This document shows, piece by piece, positions 1 to 7,807 of a DNA stretch of 47,920 nt. The stretch comes from Prolixibacteraceae bacterium. Lineage in GTDB: Bacteria; Bacteroidota; Bacteroidia; Bacteroidales; Prolixibacteraceae. The stretch's first letter is position 1, and every line of letters starts with the position of its first letter. The position numbers were made by a program, and so were the translations under genes. The stretch is taken from the NCBI GenBank assembly GCA_003457135.1, contig DMSQ01000022.1, positions 25,130 to 73,049 of the forward strand, in the 5' to 3' direction. The notes under the pieces are model-generated. The model was not told the DNA's origin. It did no database searches and saw nothing but the letters and a program-made list of their open reading frames with translations.

Positions 1-1490
1 TTGCTGAACGGGGAATTGTTCCACCTGGAAGTTTCTCGCTCATTCAACAAATGGCTGATGAAATCATTGTCCAGACTGAAACTGACATTAGTTTTCGTGA
101 ATTCGCTATGGTTGTTTGCGGAAACGAAATCTGGCGGCCGTTGGTGGCAGCTACTCCGTATAATCGTCGGTTGCTTTTGTTACCTCAGTGCCTGAAAAAT
201 AACAGTTCGTGCCATGCCGAAATTGATGAACTGGGCCTTATTTGCGCCGGATGTCAAAGTTGCCAGATTGATTCTATTCTTCAGAAAGCTGAGACTTTGG
301 GATATGCAACTCTGGTTGCTGAAGGAACTACTGTGGCAGTTAGCCTGGTTCAGGAAGGATCAGTTGACGCTGTTATCGGAGTCAGTTGCATGTCGGTGCT
401 TCAAAAGTCATTTGAACCCGTTTTGAGGGCTGCCGTGCCGGTGATCGGTATTCCACTGTTGTTCGAAGGCTGTGCTGAAACTGATGTTGATAACCGATGG
501 CTCGAAAGTGAACTCACCAATTTCCAGGAAAACGACGAACTGAAACCTTTGTCGGTTTCGGCACTTAAAGAAAAAGTGAATGGTTTTTTCACCGAAGTTA
601 GACTGACCACAATAATAGGCTCGGGCAATGATAGGACATGTCAACTGGCCGTTCAGTCGATGCTGACCGGTGGGCAACGCATTCGCCCACTACTGACTGC
701 ACTCGCTTATTCGGCTTATTCTCCCGTTGTTTCAGAAAATTTACTCCCGGCCCTTTCCATTGTCGTAGAATGTTTTCACAAAGCATCGCTCATTCACGAC
801 GACATCGAAGACAACGACGATTTCCGCTATAATACTGAAACCATCCACAAAAAGAATGGTATTCCTGTGGCCATCAATACCGGCGATTTCCTGCTAGGTA
901 AAGGATACGCGTTATTGGGTAAACTCCCGCTTGATGCACCTGCAATGGCTGCCTGCTACCAGTTGGTGGCAAGTGGGCACGTCGCCCTAGCTCTCGGTCA
1001 GGGCGCCGATTTGCTGGCCAGTACACACCATCAGATACTTTCACTCGATCAGCAACTCGAAATATTTGAACGCAAAACCGGCTCAGCCATACGGGTAGCA
1101 TTGCTTTTGGGAGCTGTTGCCGCAGAGGCTTCAGAAAATGATTTGGCTATCCTGAAAATTTTCTCGGGTTACTTTGGAATGGCCTACCAGATTAAAGACG
1201 ATCTGGATGAATTCCGCGAGTCGAACGAGCACACCCAGGTCACGGATTATCCACTAATGCTTTCGCTTTTGGCAGAAAATGCGCCTGAATTGATGAACGA
1301 AGACCTCCGGATTGCGTATGCCGAAAATGATAAAATCCAAGTTTTTGAATGGATCAATTCACATCACATAATTCAAAAAGCAGAAGACCTCCTTCAGGAA
1401 TATACTTCAAAAGCATATAACGAACTCGACCGGTTAGGGAACCTGAAAATGAAACTGAGCTTATACACTGTGCTGGGAAAAATATTCTGA
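1..1490 (+). CDS. DUF116 + polyprenyl diphosphate synthase fusion (5' partial)
   Basis: The frame is open to the first base of the window, so the start lies upstream; the Met at 51 is probably internal. Residues below count from that Met. Residues about 40-150 look like DUF116: a cysteine-rich stretch (C47, C54, then C65-x2-C68-x2-C71) with further cysteines at 113 and 141. From about 190 to the end it is a trans-prenyl diphosphate synthase, with GGQRIRP (207-213), the first Asp motif HDDIED (249-254) and the second Asp motif DDLD (383-386). Such enzymes condense IPP with allylic diphosphates. The residues 4 and 5 before the first Asp motif are small (Ser, Ala), which in this family fits a C20 or longer product. 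It lies 144 bp before a prenyltransferase-repeat protein and a class II terpene cyclase, so it probably supplies their substrate. The role of DUF116 is unknown to me. Confidence 0.88.
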   Translation, partial: AERGIVPPGSFSLIQQMADEIIVQTETDISFREFAMVVCGNEIWRPLVAATPYNRRLLLLPQCLKNNSSCHAEIDELGLICAGCQSCQIDSILQKAETLGYATLVAEGTTVAVSLVQEGSVDAVIGVSCMSVLQKSFEPVLRAAVPVIGIPLLFEGCAETDVDNRWLESELTNFQENDELKPLSVSALKEKVNGFFTEVRLTTIIGSGNDRTCQLAVQSMLTGGQRIRPLLTALAYSAYSPVVSENLLPALSIVVECFHKASLIHDDIEDNDDFRYNTETIHKKNGIPVAINTGDFLLGKGYALLGKLPLDAPAMAACYQLVASGHVALALGQGADLLASTHHQILSLDQQLEIFERKTGSAIRVALLLGAVAAEASENDLAILKIFSGYFGMAYQIKDDLDEFRESNEHTQVTDYPLMLSLLAENAPELMNEDLRIAYAENDKIQVFEWINSHHIIQKAEDLLQEYTSKAYNELDRLGNLKMKLSLYTVLGKIF

Positions 1491-1634
1491 TGATATTGAG
1501 CGGAGAGAAAACAAAAAAAGGTTAAAAAGAAAGGTGGTTCTATTGCTACTGAGACAGAAAGGGTAATTTTAACCTTAACAGAATAATAAAGACTATAAAT
1601 CATTAACCTTATTTGTATTAACTTTCAATGTAAC

Positions 1635-2570
1635 ATGCACACTCCTGCCCTCAAAATCTCAGTTTACCAACTAATGATTGAACATCTTCGGAATGCATTG
1701 AACTTGCTCGACGAACAAGGGCAAAAACAAGTGTTTCAGTTTCTGATCAGTCAGCAGAATGCCGATGGGGGATTTCATGACCGGGGAGGAAGATCAGATC
1801 TTTATTATTCCCTTTTTGGGGCGATGATACTCAGGGCCTGGAGCATGAAGTATGGAGAAGAAGGCAAAGAGAAAGTAAACCAAAGACTGGCGACCGGCGA
1901 TCTAGTGCAGAAATACATGGAACCTGGAATCTGGAACCTGGAATTTGAAAGGAAGTTAAGGCAATTTATTGGAAGGAAGCAGGCGGATGTTGTACCCGGA
2001 TTTATCGAACAATGCTGCCTGTCATTACTTCAGAAAGAGACGAAGGTTAATAGGTTTTCCCGCATCAAAACCTTGTACGTTTTAGGAAAATCCTGCTGGA
2101 AGGAACGATATTCAATAAACCTTTCGTACCGCAGCTTTGTGCTGTTTCTTACCCTCGATGCCATTTTTCCTTTTCGTGGAGTCCTGAAACGATTATCCGG
2201 CAAAATGCTTTCGAGGATTGAGGTTGATATGCATTCACCCTGCTCTGAAGTGGCAGCCAAGGTGTTTCTCCAAAAAATGTTGAATCAGGATGGGGAAAAA
2301 GATCAGAAATTATTAAAGTCTTTTGCCTGTGAATCGGGAGGATTTAAAGCCTTTTCTCACCTTCAGCAGGCTGACATGCTTTCTACAGCAGTTGCCCTTT
2401 TCGCCCTGGATTTTGCAGGAAGCGATTTGCGTTTGCTGAAGCCCGCTTGTCTTGATTTTATCCAGCAAAACTTTGTTGACGGAGCTTTCCTGTCAGGCGA
2501 TGGCGATCAAACTGCCGATCTGGAATATACATTTTATGGTCTGCTGGCGCTGGGGGTTCTTGTTGTCTGA
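1635..2570 (+). CDS. Prenyltransferase/squalene-oxidase repeat protein (terpene cyclase-like)
   Basis: This 311-aa protein appears to be a single alpha/alpha-barrel domain. It has a QW-like repeat near residues 40-60 (QQNADGGF), a Gly-Gly segment CESGGFKAF near 232 and a C-terminal LEYTFYGLLALG segment. That layout resembles prenyltransferase beta subunits and the barrel domains of triterpene cyclases. At the place where protein prenyltransferases carry a zinc-ligand His (HTxxG-type), this protein has Glu-Tyr, and there is no DxDD motif, so catalysis alone is doubtful. It may be a partner subunit of the next cyclase or a divergent cyclase. ATG at 1635 is taken as the start; an internal ATG at 1674 is possible. 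A heptamer repeat runs in frame through codons near 95-105. The next gene follows after 66 bp on the same strand. Confidence 0.72.
   Translation: MHTPALKISVYQLMIEHLRNALNLLDEQGQKQVFQFLISQQNADGGFHDRGGRSDLYYSLFGAMILRAWSMKYGEEGKEKVNQRLATGDLVQKYMEPGIWNLEFERKLRQFIGRKQADVVPGFIEQCCLSLLQKETKVNRFSRIKTLYVLGKSCWKERYSINLSYRSFVLFLTLDAIFPFRGVLKRLSGKMLSRIEVDMHSPCSEVAAKVFLQKMLNQDGEKDQKLLKSFACESGGFKAFSHLQQADMLSTAVALFALDFAGSDLRLLKPACLDFIQQNFVDGAFLSGDGDQTADLEYTFYGLLALGVLVV
1917..1951 (+). repeat. In-frame heptamer repeat array, CTGGAAY family
   Basis: Five consecutive 7-bp units read ATGGAAC, CTGGAAT, CTGGAAC, CTGGAAT, TTGAAAG. The array lies inside the 311-aa coding region and adds residues around EPGIWNLEF without breaking the frame. 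A second array with the same units lies at 4444-4471. The period of 7 is visible directly; how widely the family occurs in the genome cannot be seen here. Confidence 0.6.
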
Positions 2571-2636
2571 TACGATGACCTGGAGCTCATCATATCAGTT
2601 GTCTTTATTATCTTGCATCCTCAAACTGAAGCCAGC

Positions 2637-4454
2637 ATGAAAACTCATATCCAACAACAATTTGACGAACTCAGCAAGCTTTTGCTCCAAAAACGCAATG
2701 CTGATGGCTACTGGGAAGGACGGCTTTCGTCGAGCGCTTTGGGTGTAGCAGTGGCTGTTACTGCTCTTCATTTTTATGATGCCAGGGGAAACGCCTCCGA
2801 AATTTCGGACGGAATAGACTGGCTTAAACAAAACATCAATGCCGATGGAGGATTTGGAGATTCACCCGAAAGCGTGAGTAACGTGAGCACCAGTTTACTG
2901 TGTTATGCTGCCGCAAAAATCACCAATGAGGCTGGTTCAAATGTAGTGTTGTTGCAGCAGTTAGGCGACTGTCTGCGTTCGCAAAACATCGATGTCAACT
3001 CAAAACAATTAATTCAGGCGATCCTTGATTTTTATAAAACTGACCGTACTTTTTCGGTGCCAATTTTGACCATGTGTGCATTATGCGAAGTTCCTGGCAA
3101 AGAGGCTTTTGATTCGATTCCTCAATTACCTTTCGAACTTTCGTTATTGCCCCGTTCGTTTTACAGCATGTTAAACCTGAGTGTGGTGAGTTATGCCATT
3201 CCGGCTTTGGTAGCGGTTGGTATTGCGATTTTTCGGTTTAAGAAAAGGAAGAATCCGTTGATGCGTTGGATTCGTGAGGCTTCGATTAATAAATCGCTCC
3301 GGTTACTCAGGAAAATTCAGCCCGAAAGTGGCGGTTATCTGGAAGCCATTCCGCTCACTGCGTTTGTATGTTTGTGTCTGATCAAATCGGGTTATCGCTA
3401 TCTGGAAGTTGTTCGCGATGGAATGAATTTTCTGAAGCAGACTCAGCGCGAAGATGGGAGCTGGCCAATTGACATTGACTTGTCAACCTGGGTAACAACA
3501 CTGGCCGTGAAATCGGTAAAAAATCAACCGGATATTTTGACTTCGGATGATAAGCAAAAACTGACCAATCATTTATTGGCTATTCAGAATAAACAAATCC
3601 ACCCATTTAATGGAACTCAAACAGGCGGGTGGGGCTGGACTTCGCACTCGGGTTCTGTTCCCGATGGCGACGATACGCCGGGAACGATTCTGGCCCTTCT
3701 GTCGCTGAATCAGGAGAATCCCGAATCGGTCAGCAAGTCCGTTTTGGCCGGGTGCAACTGGTTGATGCAACTACAGAACAACGATGGTGGTTTTCCTACT
3801 TTTTCGCGTGGTTGGGGAAAGTTGCCATTTGATCAGAGTTGTTCCGATCTGACCGGCCATGCAATTTTGGCGATGGCTGGAACTGCACACATTTTAGGCT
3901 ATTCATTGAGCGCCAAGCAGTTATCAGGAATTAAAAAGTCGTTTGTTGAGGCTATAATTTATCTGCAAAAACAACAGCGCCAAACTGGTTATTGGCTGCC
4001 TTTGTGGTTTGGGAATCAGCATACCGCAGATCGGACCAATCCGGTTTATGGCACAGCACGAGTAACAGCCTACCTGAACGAAACATTAAATACCCCTTTA
4101 GGAAATGAGTATGTTGTGATCTGTAAACTAATGATTGAGCATGGTTGCCGTTATTTGATTTCTGCTCAGAATCTGGATGGAAGCTGGGGCGGAGCAAAAA
4201 ATAGTCGAGGAAGCATTGAAGAAACTTCACTGGCAATTACGGCACTTGTCAGGAATGGATTTCAGGAAGAATGTGCTTCAGGAATAAAATGGCTGGCTGA
4301 AAAAGTAAAATCCGACGGGATGATTGCTGCTCCCATCGGATTATATTTCGCATCGCTTTGGTACTACGAGGAATTGTACCCGCTAACGGCTTATCTGGAA
4401 TGTTTGTCTTCGGTAAAAGAGGAATTTGGTAACGAGATGCTATCTGGAACTTGA
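2637..4454 (+). CDS. Squalene-hopene cyclase-like class II terpene cyclase
   Basis: This 605-aa protein is close in length to bacterial squalene-hopene cyclases (about 630 aa). Residues below count from ATG 2637; a TTG at 2613 would add 8 residues. QW-type repeats appear near 70 (NADGGFGD), 270 (QREDGSWP), 379 (NNDGGFPTF) and in the last quarter (QNLDGSWGG). The catalytic class II acid motif DxDD is present as D343-G-D-D-T. A WFGNQHTADRTNPVYGT segment matches the cyclase C-terminal region, and a hydrophobic stretch near 183-200 fits monotopic membrane attachment. It should protonate and cyclise a polyprenyl substrate at the membrane. No squalene or phytoene synthase is in the window, so the substrate (squalene, GGPP or a longer prenyl chain) is open. 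The 3' end runs into a heptamer repeat that supplies the stop codon. Confidence 0.85.
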   Translation: MKTHIQQQFDELSKLLLQKRNADGYWEGRLSSSALGVAVAVTALHFYDARGNASEISDGIDWLKQNINADGGFGDSPESVSNVSTSLLCYAAAKITNEAGSNVVLLQQLGDCLRSQNIDVNSKQLIQAILDFYKTDRTFSVPILTMCALCEVPGKEAFDSIPQLPFELSLLPRSFYSMLNLSVVSYAIPALVAVGIAIFRFKKRKNPLMRWIREASINKSLRLLRKIQPESGGYLEAIPLTAFVCLCLIKSGYRYLEVVRDGMNFLKQTQREDGSWPIDIDLSTWVTTLAVKSVKNQPDILTSDDKQKLTNHLLAIQNKQIHPFNGTQTGGWGWTSHSGSVPDGDDTPGTILALLSLNQENPESVSKSVLAGCNWLMQLQNNDGGFPTFSRGWGKLPFDQSCSDLTGHAILAMAGTAHILGYSLSAKQLSGIKKSFVEAIIYLQKQQRQTGYWLPLWFGNQHTADRTNPVYGTARVTAYLNETLNTPLGNEYVVICKLMIEHGCRYLISAQNLDGSWGGAKNSRGSIEETSLAITALVRNGFQEECASGIKWLAEKVKSDGMIAAPIGLYFASLWYYEELYPLTAYLECLSSVKEEFGNEMLSGT

Positions 4455-4471
4455 AATTTGGAATCTGGAAC
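4444..4471. repeat. Heptamer repeat array between convergent genes
   Basis: Four 7-bp units (CTGGAAC, TTGAAAT, TTGGAAT, CTGGAAC) span the stop codon of the cyclase gene and most of the short gap before the convergent TPM gene. It belongs to the same family as the array at 1917-1951, including the TTGAAA variant unit. Confidence 0.6.
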
Positions 4472-4478
4472 TTTAGTT

Positions 4479-5279
4479 TTACCAGCTTCCTCCGGCGCCG
4501 CCTCCGCCAGACATTCCACCTCCGAAGCCGCCAAATCCGCCGCCACCGAAACCTCCACCTCCTCCGGAGAATCCGCCAAAAGAACCGCCTCCACGATTTC
4601 CACCAAGCAGACCTAAAGCCAGCCAGAACGGCAAACTTCCCCTTGTGCTGTATCCGCCGCCTCGTCCGCCTTTAAAAATTGACACCAGAACAATAATAAT
4701 CAGAACAACAAGAATGAAGCCTCCCCCACCTTTTTCTGATTTCTTCTTTCCACTGGTTTTCTTTTGATAGGCTTCAGCAGTATATTCCTGTGCAGCAAGT
4801 TCCTTAATAACCTTACTTCCCGCGTATAATCCACCATAAATATCGCCTTTCTTAAAACGAGGAATCATTTCGTAATCAACTACATTACGGTTGATTACTG
4901 CATCCGGTAAAATTCCTTCTAAACCATAGCCAGTAACAACAAAAACAGCTCCCTTAGCATTTGCCGTTTTAGGTTTAAATACGATTAAAATTCCATTATT
5001 CTTCTCAGCTTGACCAATCTGCCATTTATTAAACACCTGAGTGGCAAAATCAGCAATTTCGTATCCATTCAAATCCGGAAATGTTAATATCGCGATTTGG
5101 GTGGATGTTTGATCATTAAACTGAACAAGTTCCGATTCCAGTTGCTGTTCTTCCTGATCGGAAAGCACATTGGCCAGATCGTTGACTAAACGCGGCGGAT
5201 TGGGCCGTTCCGGAATATCCTGCGCAAAAACTGAAAGGGAAAACACCGAAATAAATAAGATCAGTAATATGTGTTTCAT
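4479..5279 (-). CDS. TPM-domain protein with Gly-rich tail (YgcG family)
   Basis: This 266-aa protein has a signal peptide (1-20, ending FAQ) and a TPM domain at about 30-160, opening with the PPRLVNDLANVLS segment typical of the family. A membrane segment follows near 190-205, then a long Gly/Ser/Phe-rich tail. TPM proteins of this shape are membrane-anchored with the domain outside the cytoplasm. In Bacteroidota they usually sit with lemA and a second TPM gene, as here. The molecular function is poorly defined; the name 'TPM phosphatase' comes from a plant relative. It is the last gene of the lemA operon. Confidence 0.85.
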   Translation of the reverse strand: MKHILLILFISVFSLSVFAQDIPERPNPPRLVNDLANVLSDQEEQQLESELVQFNDQTSTQIAILTFPDLNGYEIADFATQVFNKWQIGQAEKNNGILIVFKPKTANAKGAVFVVTGYGLEGILPDAVINRNVVDYEMIPRFKKGDIYGGLYAGSKVIKELAAQEYTAEAYQKKTSGKKKSEKGGGGFILVVLIIIVLVSIFKGGRGGGYSTRGSLPFWLALGLLGGNRGGGSFGGFSGGGGGFGGGGFGGFGGGMSGGGGAGGSW

Positions 5280-5280
5280 T

Positions 5281-5724
5281 TTATATGTTTTTATCGAAGG
5301 ATATTTCGTTCATAAGTTCGTCAACATCATCTTTGTGGAATGGGAAATTCGCCTTTAATTGTTCTCCGGCCATCAGGATACCTTTTGCCAGTCCATCAGT
5401 AAACTTACCTTCTTTGAAATAAGCAAGCATTGTTTCCTTAATTTCATCCCAGAAATTAGCAGGAACCAACTGGTTTATTCCGGCATCACCCAAAATTGCA
5501 AATTTATGATCGTGAACAGCCAGATAAAATAAAACACCATTTCGCTGAGCAGTTTCAAGCATTTTCAGCTTCCCGAAAATATAAGCTGCACGGTCGAGTA
5601 CATCAATGGTGCAATGCCCCTCCATGTGCAACCTTATTTCTCCTGAAGTATTTTTTTCGGCTTCAGCTATAGCATCAGTAATCTGCTTCTTTTCTTCTTT
5701 ACTGAAAAAATTTTCGACTGACAT
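5281..5724 (-). CDS. TPM-domain protein without membrane tail
   Basis: A 147-aa protein that is essentially a TPM domain alone: NTSGEIRLH near the N-terminus, then HDHKFAILGDAGIN in the middle. The start at 5724 (MSVENFF) is chosen because the 21 upstream in-frame codons come from a heptamer-repeat spacer. It is 1 bp from the Gly-rich TPM gene and follows lemA, forming the usual lemA-TPM-TPM set. There is no signal peptide. Function is unknown beyond a presumed shared role with LemA at the cell envelope. Confidence 0.85.
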   Translation of the reverse strand: MSVENFFSKEEKKQITDAIAEAEKNTSGEIRLHMEGHCTIDVLDRAAYIFGKLKMLETAQRNGVLFYLAVHDHKFAILGDAGINQLVPANFWDEIKETMLAYFKEGKFTDGLAKGILMAGEQLKANFPFHKDDVDELMNEISFDKNI

Positions 5725-5758
5725 GTTCTTGGAATTAGTGGTAAATGAACTAAAGAAA

Positions 5759-5800
5759 GCTACTGGCTGCCAGCAACTAGCGGCCAATAGCCAGTTGCTA
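5759..5800. repeat. Heptamer-periodic spacer (GC-rich family) between lemA and TPM genes
   Basis: Six 7-bp units can be read: GCTACTG, GCTGCCA, GCAACTA, GCGGCCA, ATAGCCA, GTTGCTA. They fit a loose GCNNCYA pattern. The array fills the gap between the lemA stop and the next start. The units are more degenerate than those of the CTGGAAY arrays, so periodicity is less certain. Confidence 0.4.
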
Positions 5801-5803
5801 TTT

Positions 5804-6394
5804 TTAGAATTTTACTTCGGGTGCTTTTTCTGTGCCCTTTTCGGCCTCAAAGTATGCTTTCTTCTCGAATCCGCCTATACCTGCAATCATGCTGTTGGGT
5901 ATCCCACGTATCAAGGTATTATATCCCTGAGCGCTTTCATTGAATTTCATGCGTTCAACAGTAATCCGGTTTTCAGATCCTTCCAGCTGAGCCTGTAAAT
6001 CCAGAAATCCCTGGTTGGCTTTCAAATCAGGATATTTTTCAACCACCACCATCAACCGGCCTAAAGCAGAAGATAAACCTGACTGCGCCTGCTGAAAATT
6101 CTGTAGCGACTCTGCATCAAGTTTTTCAGGATTAATATTCACCGAGGTAGCTTTCGCACGGGCTTCAACAACCTGGGTTAAGGTTTCTTGTTCAAAATCG
6201 GCATAGCCTTTAACTGTACTAACCAGATTAGGGATCAAATCGGCGCGGCGCTGGTAAACGTTTTCAACCTGTGACCATTGTGCTTTCACACCTTCGTCCA
6301 TGCTAACCATTTTATTGTAGGTTCCAAAAAACCACGAAACCACCATAAATATAACTACTGCAATTACTGCTAAAATAATCCACGTCTTTTTCAT
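5804..6394 (-). CDS. lemA: LemA family protein
   Basis: A 196-aa protein with an N-terminal membrane anchor (about 5-25), followed by the LemA coiled helices: WSQVENVYQRRADLIPNLV near 40-58, ETLTQVVEARAKA near 70, and a long helix from about 105 to 160. This is the full family length. LemA proteins are membrane-anchored helical proteins of undefined biochemical role. The two TPM genes downstream on the same strand point to one operon. About 234 bp without a gene lies upstream, where I found no good TAnnTTTG box. Confidence 0.93.
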   Translation of the reverse strand: MKKTWIILAVIAVVIFMVVSWFFGTYNKMVSMDEGVKAQWSQVENVYQRRADLIPNLVSTVKGYADFEQETLTQVVEARAKATSVNINPEKLDAESLQNFQQAQSGLSSALGRLMVVVEKYPDLKANQGFLDLQAQLEGSENRITVERMKFNESAQGYNTLIRGIPNSMIAGIGGFEKKAYFEAEKGTEKAPEVKF

Positions 6395-6628
6395 TTTATT
6401 TACTTTTTAATTTTAATTTCTAATTTAAGCAAAATCTGAACATTTTCTGTTAAAACAAAGTTGGCAAATGTTGCAAAACTTCTGACAAGCTATCTCAGAT
6501 TATCGGGGAATGCCTTAATTATGCCGTTATAGCCTATACTTCAAAAGGTGAACCACATGCTTCGCCCTGTCAATACGACCGGATATTTTGAGGGAAGTGT
6601 CCTCTTGTCAGGAACATGTGATCATAAG
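6395..6628. other. Intergenic region with no recognised feature
   Basis: This 234-bp stretch separates the thioredoxin-like gene (ending at 6629) from lemA. I see no convincing ORF, terminator or TAnnTTTG promoter in it. The half nearest lemA is AT-rich and is the natural place for the lemA promoter. Confidence 0.3.
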
Positions 6629-6958
6629 TTATCCGAATAAAATGGAATATGGACGTTGAATCTCTGATCTCAGCTCATCCAACCCAAATGTCCGGCTTTT
6701 TCGAATAGTTTCGCGACCAGCAAAGAAAACCAGAATCGTCGGGGCAGCAAAAACCTTGTTTTGCGCGGCCAATTCAGGTAAATGATCAGATTCGATAAAA
6801 ATCATTTTCATTTTTGGAAACGATTCTCCGATCATCTCAATGATTTTGGGTTTCAGCACTTTGCACACCGAACAGTTTTCTGTGGAAAAATAGGTCAGAA
6901 CGGCATCATTTTCTGCCAGTATCTGATTGAACGCCTGAATAGATCGAATGGTTTCCAT
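6629..6958 (-). CDS. Thioredoxin-fold protein with CSVC motif
   Basis: A 109-aa single thioredoxin domain with no signal peptide. The redox motif is C-S-V-C at about residues 29-32 instead of CGPC, and the cis-Pro segment AAPTILVFF follows near 72. It is probably a cytoplasmic thiol-disulfide protein of unknown partner. Its ATG overlaps the stop of the upstream CoA-binding gene by one base (TAATG), a sign of translational coupling. It is the last gene of the porV-ispF run. Confidence 0.8.
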   Translation of the reverse strand: METIRSIQAFNQILAENDAVLTYFSTENCSVCKVLKPKIIEMIGESFPKMKMIFIESDHLPELAAQNKVFAAPTILVFFAGRETIRKSRTFGLDELRSEIQRPYSILFG

Positions 6959-7320
6959 TATTCGTATTGCCCGGTGGCAAGCAAAACAAGGGTACAGGCA
7001 ATCTCAGGGTAAATTCCGGCAGCTTTTAATTGAGCGATGAATTCCGGATTTTCGGTTCCGGGATTGAAGATGACGCGCTGGGGCTTTAAACTCAAAATAT
7101 AGGAATAGTATTCAGTCTGATTTTGCGGCCCGACATACAAAGTTACTGTATCAATATTTTCAAAAGCTTGTTTTTCGGCATTGAATGAAACACCGGAAAC
7201 CTGACCTTCGCGCAAGCCGATTGCAACGACTTCGTGACCATGTGAAACCAATGCCTGAATAGCTTTAAACGAATAGCGGTCGGGATTTTCGCTTGCACCA
7301 ATAACCAATGTTTTTTTCAT
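6958..7320 (-). CDS. CoA-binding domain protein (YccU-like)
   Basis: A 120-aa Rossmann-type protein. The N-terminal VIGASENPDRYS segment and the FNPGTENPEF segment near 87 are typical of the CoA_binding_2 family, which resembles the nucleotide-binding part of succinyl-CoA synthetase. Ligand and role are not established for this group. It lies between ispF and the CSVC thioredoxin-like gene and is translationally coupled to the latter. Confidence 0.85.
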   Translation of the reverse strand: MKKTLVIGASENPDRYSFKAIQALVSHGHEVVAIGLREGQVSGVSFNAEKQAFENIDTVTLYVGPQNQTEYYSYILSLKPQRVIFNPGTENPEFIAQLKAAGIYPEIACTLVLLATGQYE

Positions 7321-7323
7321 GAT

Positions 7324-7806
7324 TCAATTTATTTTTTCAAGCAAAACGACGGCATGAACTGAAATTCCTTCTTCTCTGCCTTCAAATCCCAGTTCTTCGG
7401 TAGTGGTAGCTTTTATTGAAACATCATCCACATCAATTCCAAGAATACGTGCAATCCCAGATTCCATTTCAGGAATAAACGGTTTGAGTTTTGGTTTTTG
7501 TGCTGCAATGGTCACATCGAGGTTTCCAACCCGGTAATTTTTAGAAGCAATGAGTTCATTGGTTTTGAGCAACAATATTTTGCTGTCAATATTTTTGTAT
7601 TCCGAAGAAGTTTCAGGGAAATGCCTGCCAATATCGCCCATTTTGGCGGCTCCCAGCATGGCATCGCAAAGGGCATGAATCAGCACATCTCCATCGGAAT
7701 GAGCAACAGTACCTTTGCTGTGAGGAATTAAAACACCGCCCAGCCATAAGGTTTCTCCCTCTGTTAAACGGTGTACATCATATCCGTATCCAATCCGGAA
7801 TTTCAT
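7324..7806 (-). CDS. ispF: 2-C-methyl-D-erythritol 2,4-cyclodiphosphate synthase
   Basis: IspF converts CDP-ME 2-phosphate to the cyclic diphosphate MEcPP in the MEP isoprenoid pathway. The 160-aa length is normal. Metal ligands are visible as D10-V-H12 in GYDVHRL and H44 in GDVLIHALCDA, and the TTEELGFEGREEGI segment at the C-terminus is typical. Start 7806 (MKFRIG) is chosen over an in-frame ATG 10 codons upstream that lies inside porV. The gene follows the porV stop by one base, so the two are probably co-transcribed. Confidence 0.96.
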   Translation of the reverse strand: MKFRIGYGYDVHRLTEGETLWLGGVLIPHSKGTVAHSDGDVLIHALCDAMLGAAKMGDIGRHFPETSSEYKNIDSKILLLKTNELIASKNYRVGNLDVTIAAQKPKLKPFIPEMESGIARILGIDVDDVSIKATTTEELGFEGREEGISVHAVVLLEKIN

Positions 7807-7807
7807 C

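Noticed and set aside
4391..4606. 71-codon minus-strand ORF with VPDSKFQVPDS-type residues
   Set aside because: It is the antisense reading of the heptamer repeat plus the Gly-rich TPM tail in another frame; not a gene.
6395..6628. Possible decayed gene or RNA between lemA and the thioredoxin-like gene
   Set aside because: No frame gives a recognisable protein and the weak hairpin near 6600 has a bulged stem and no T run.
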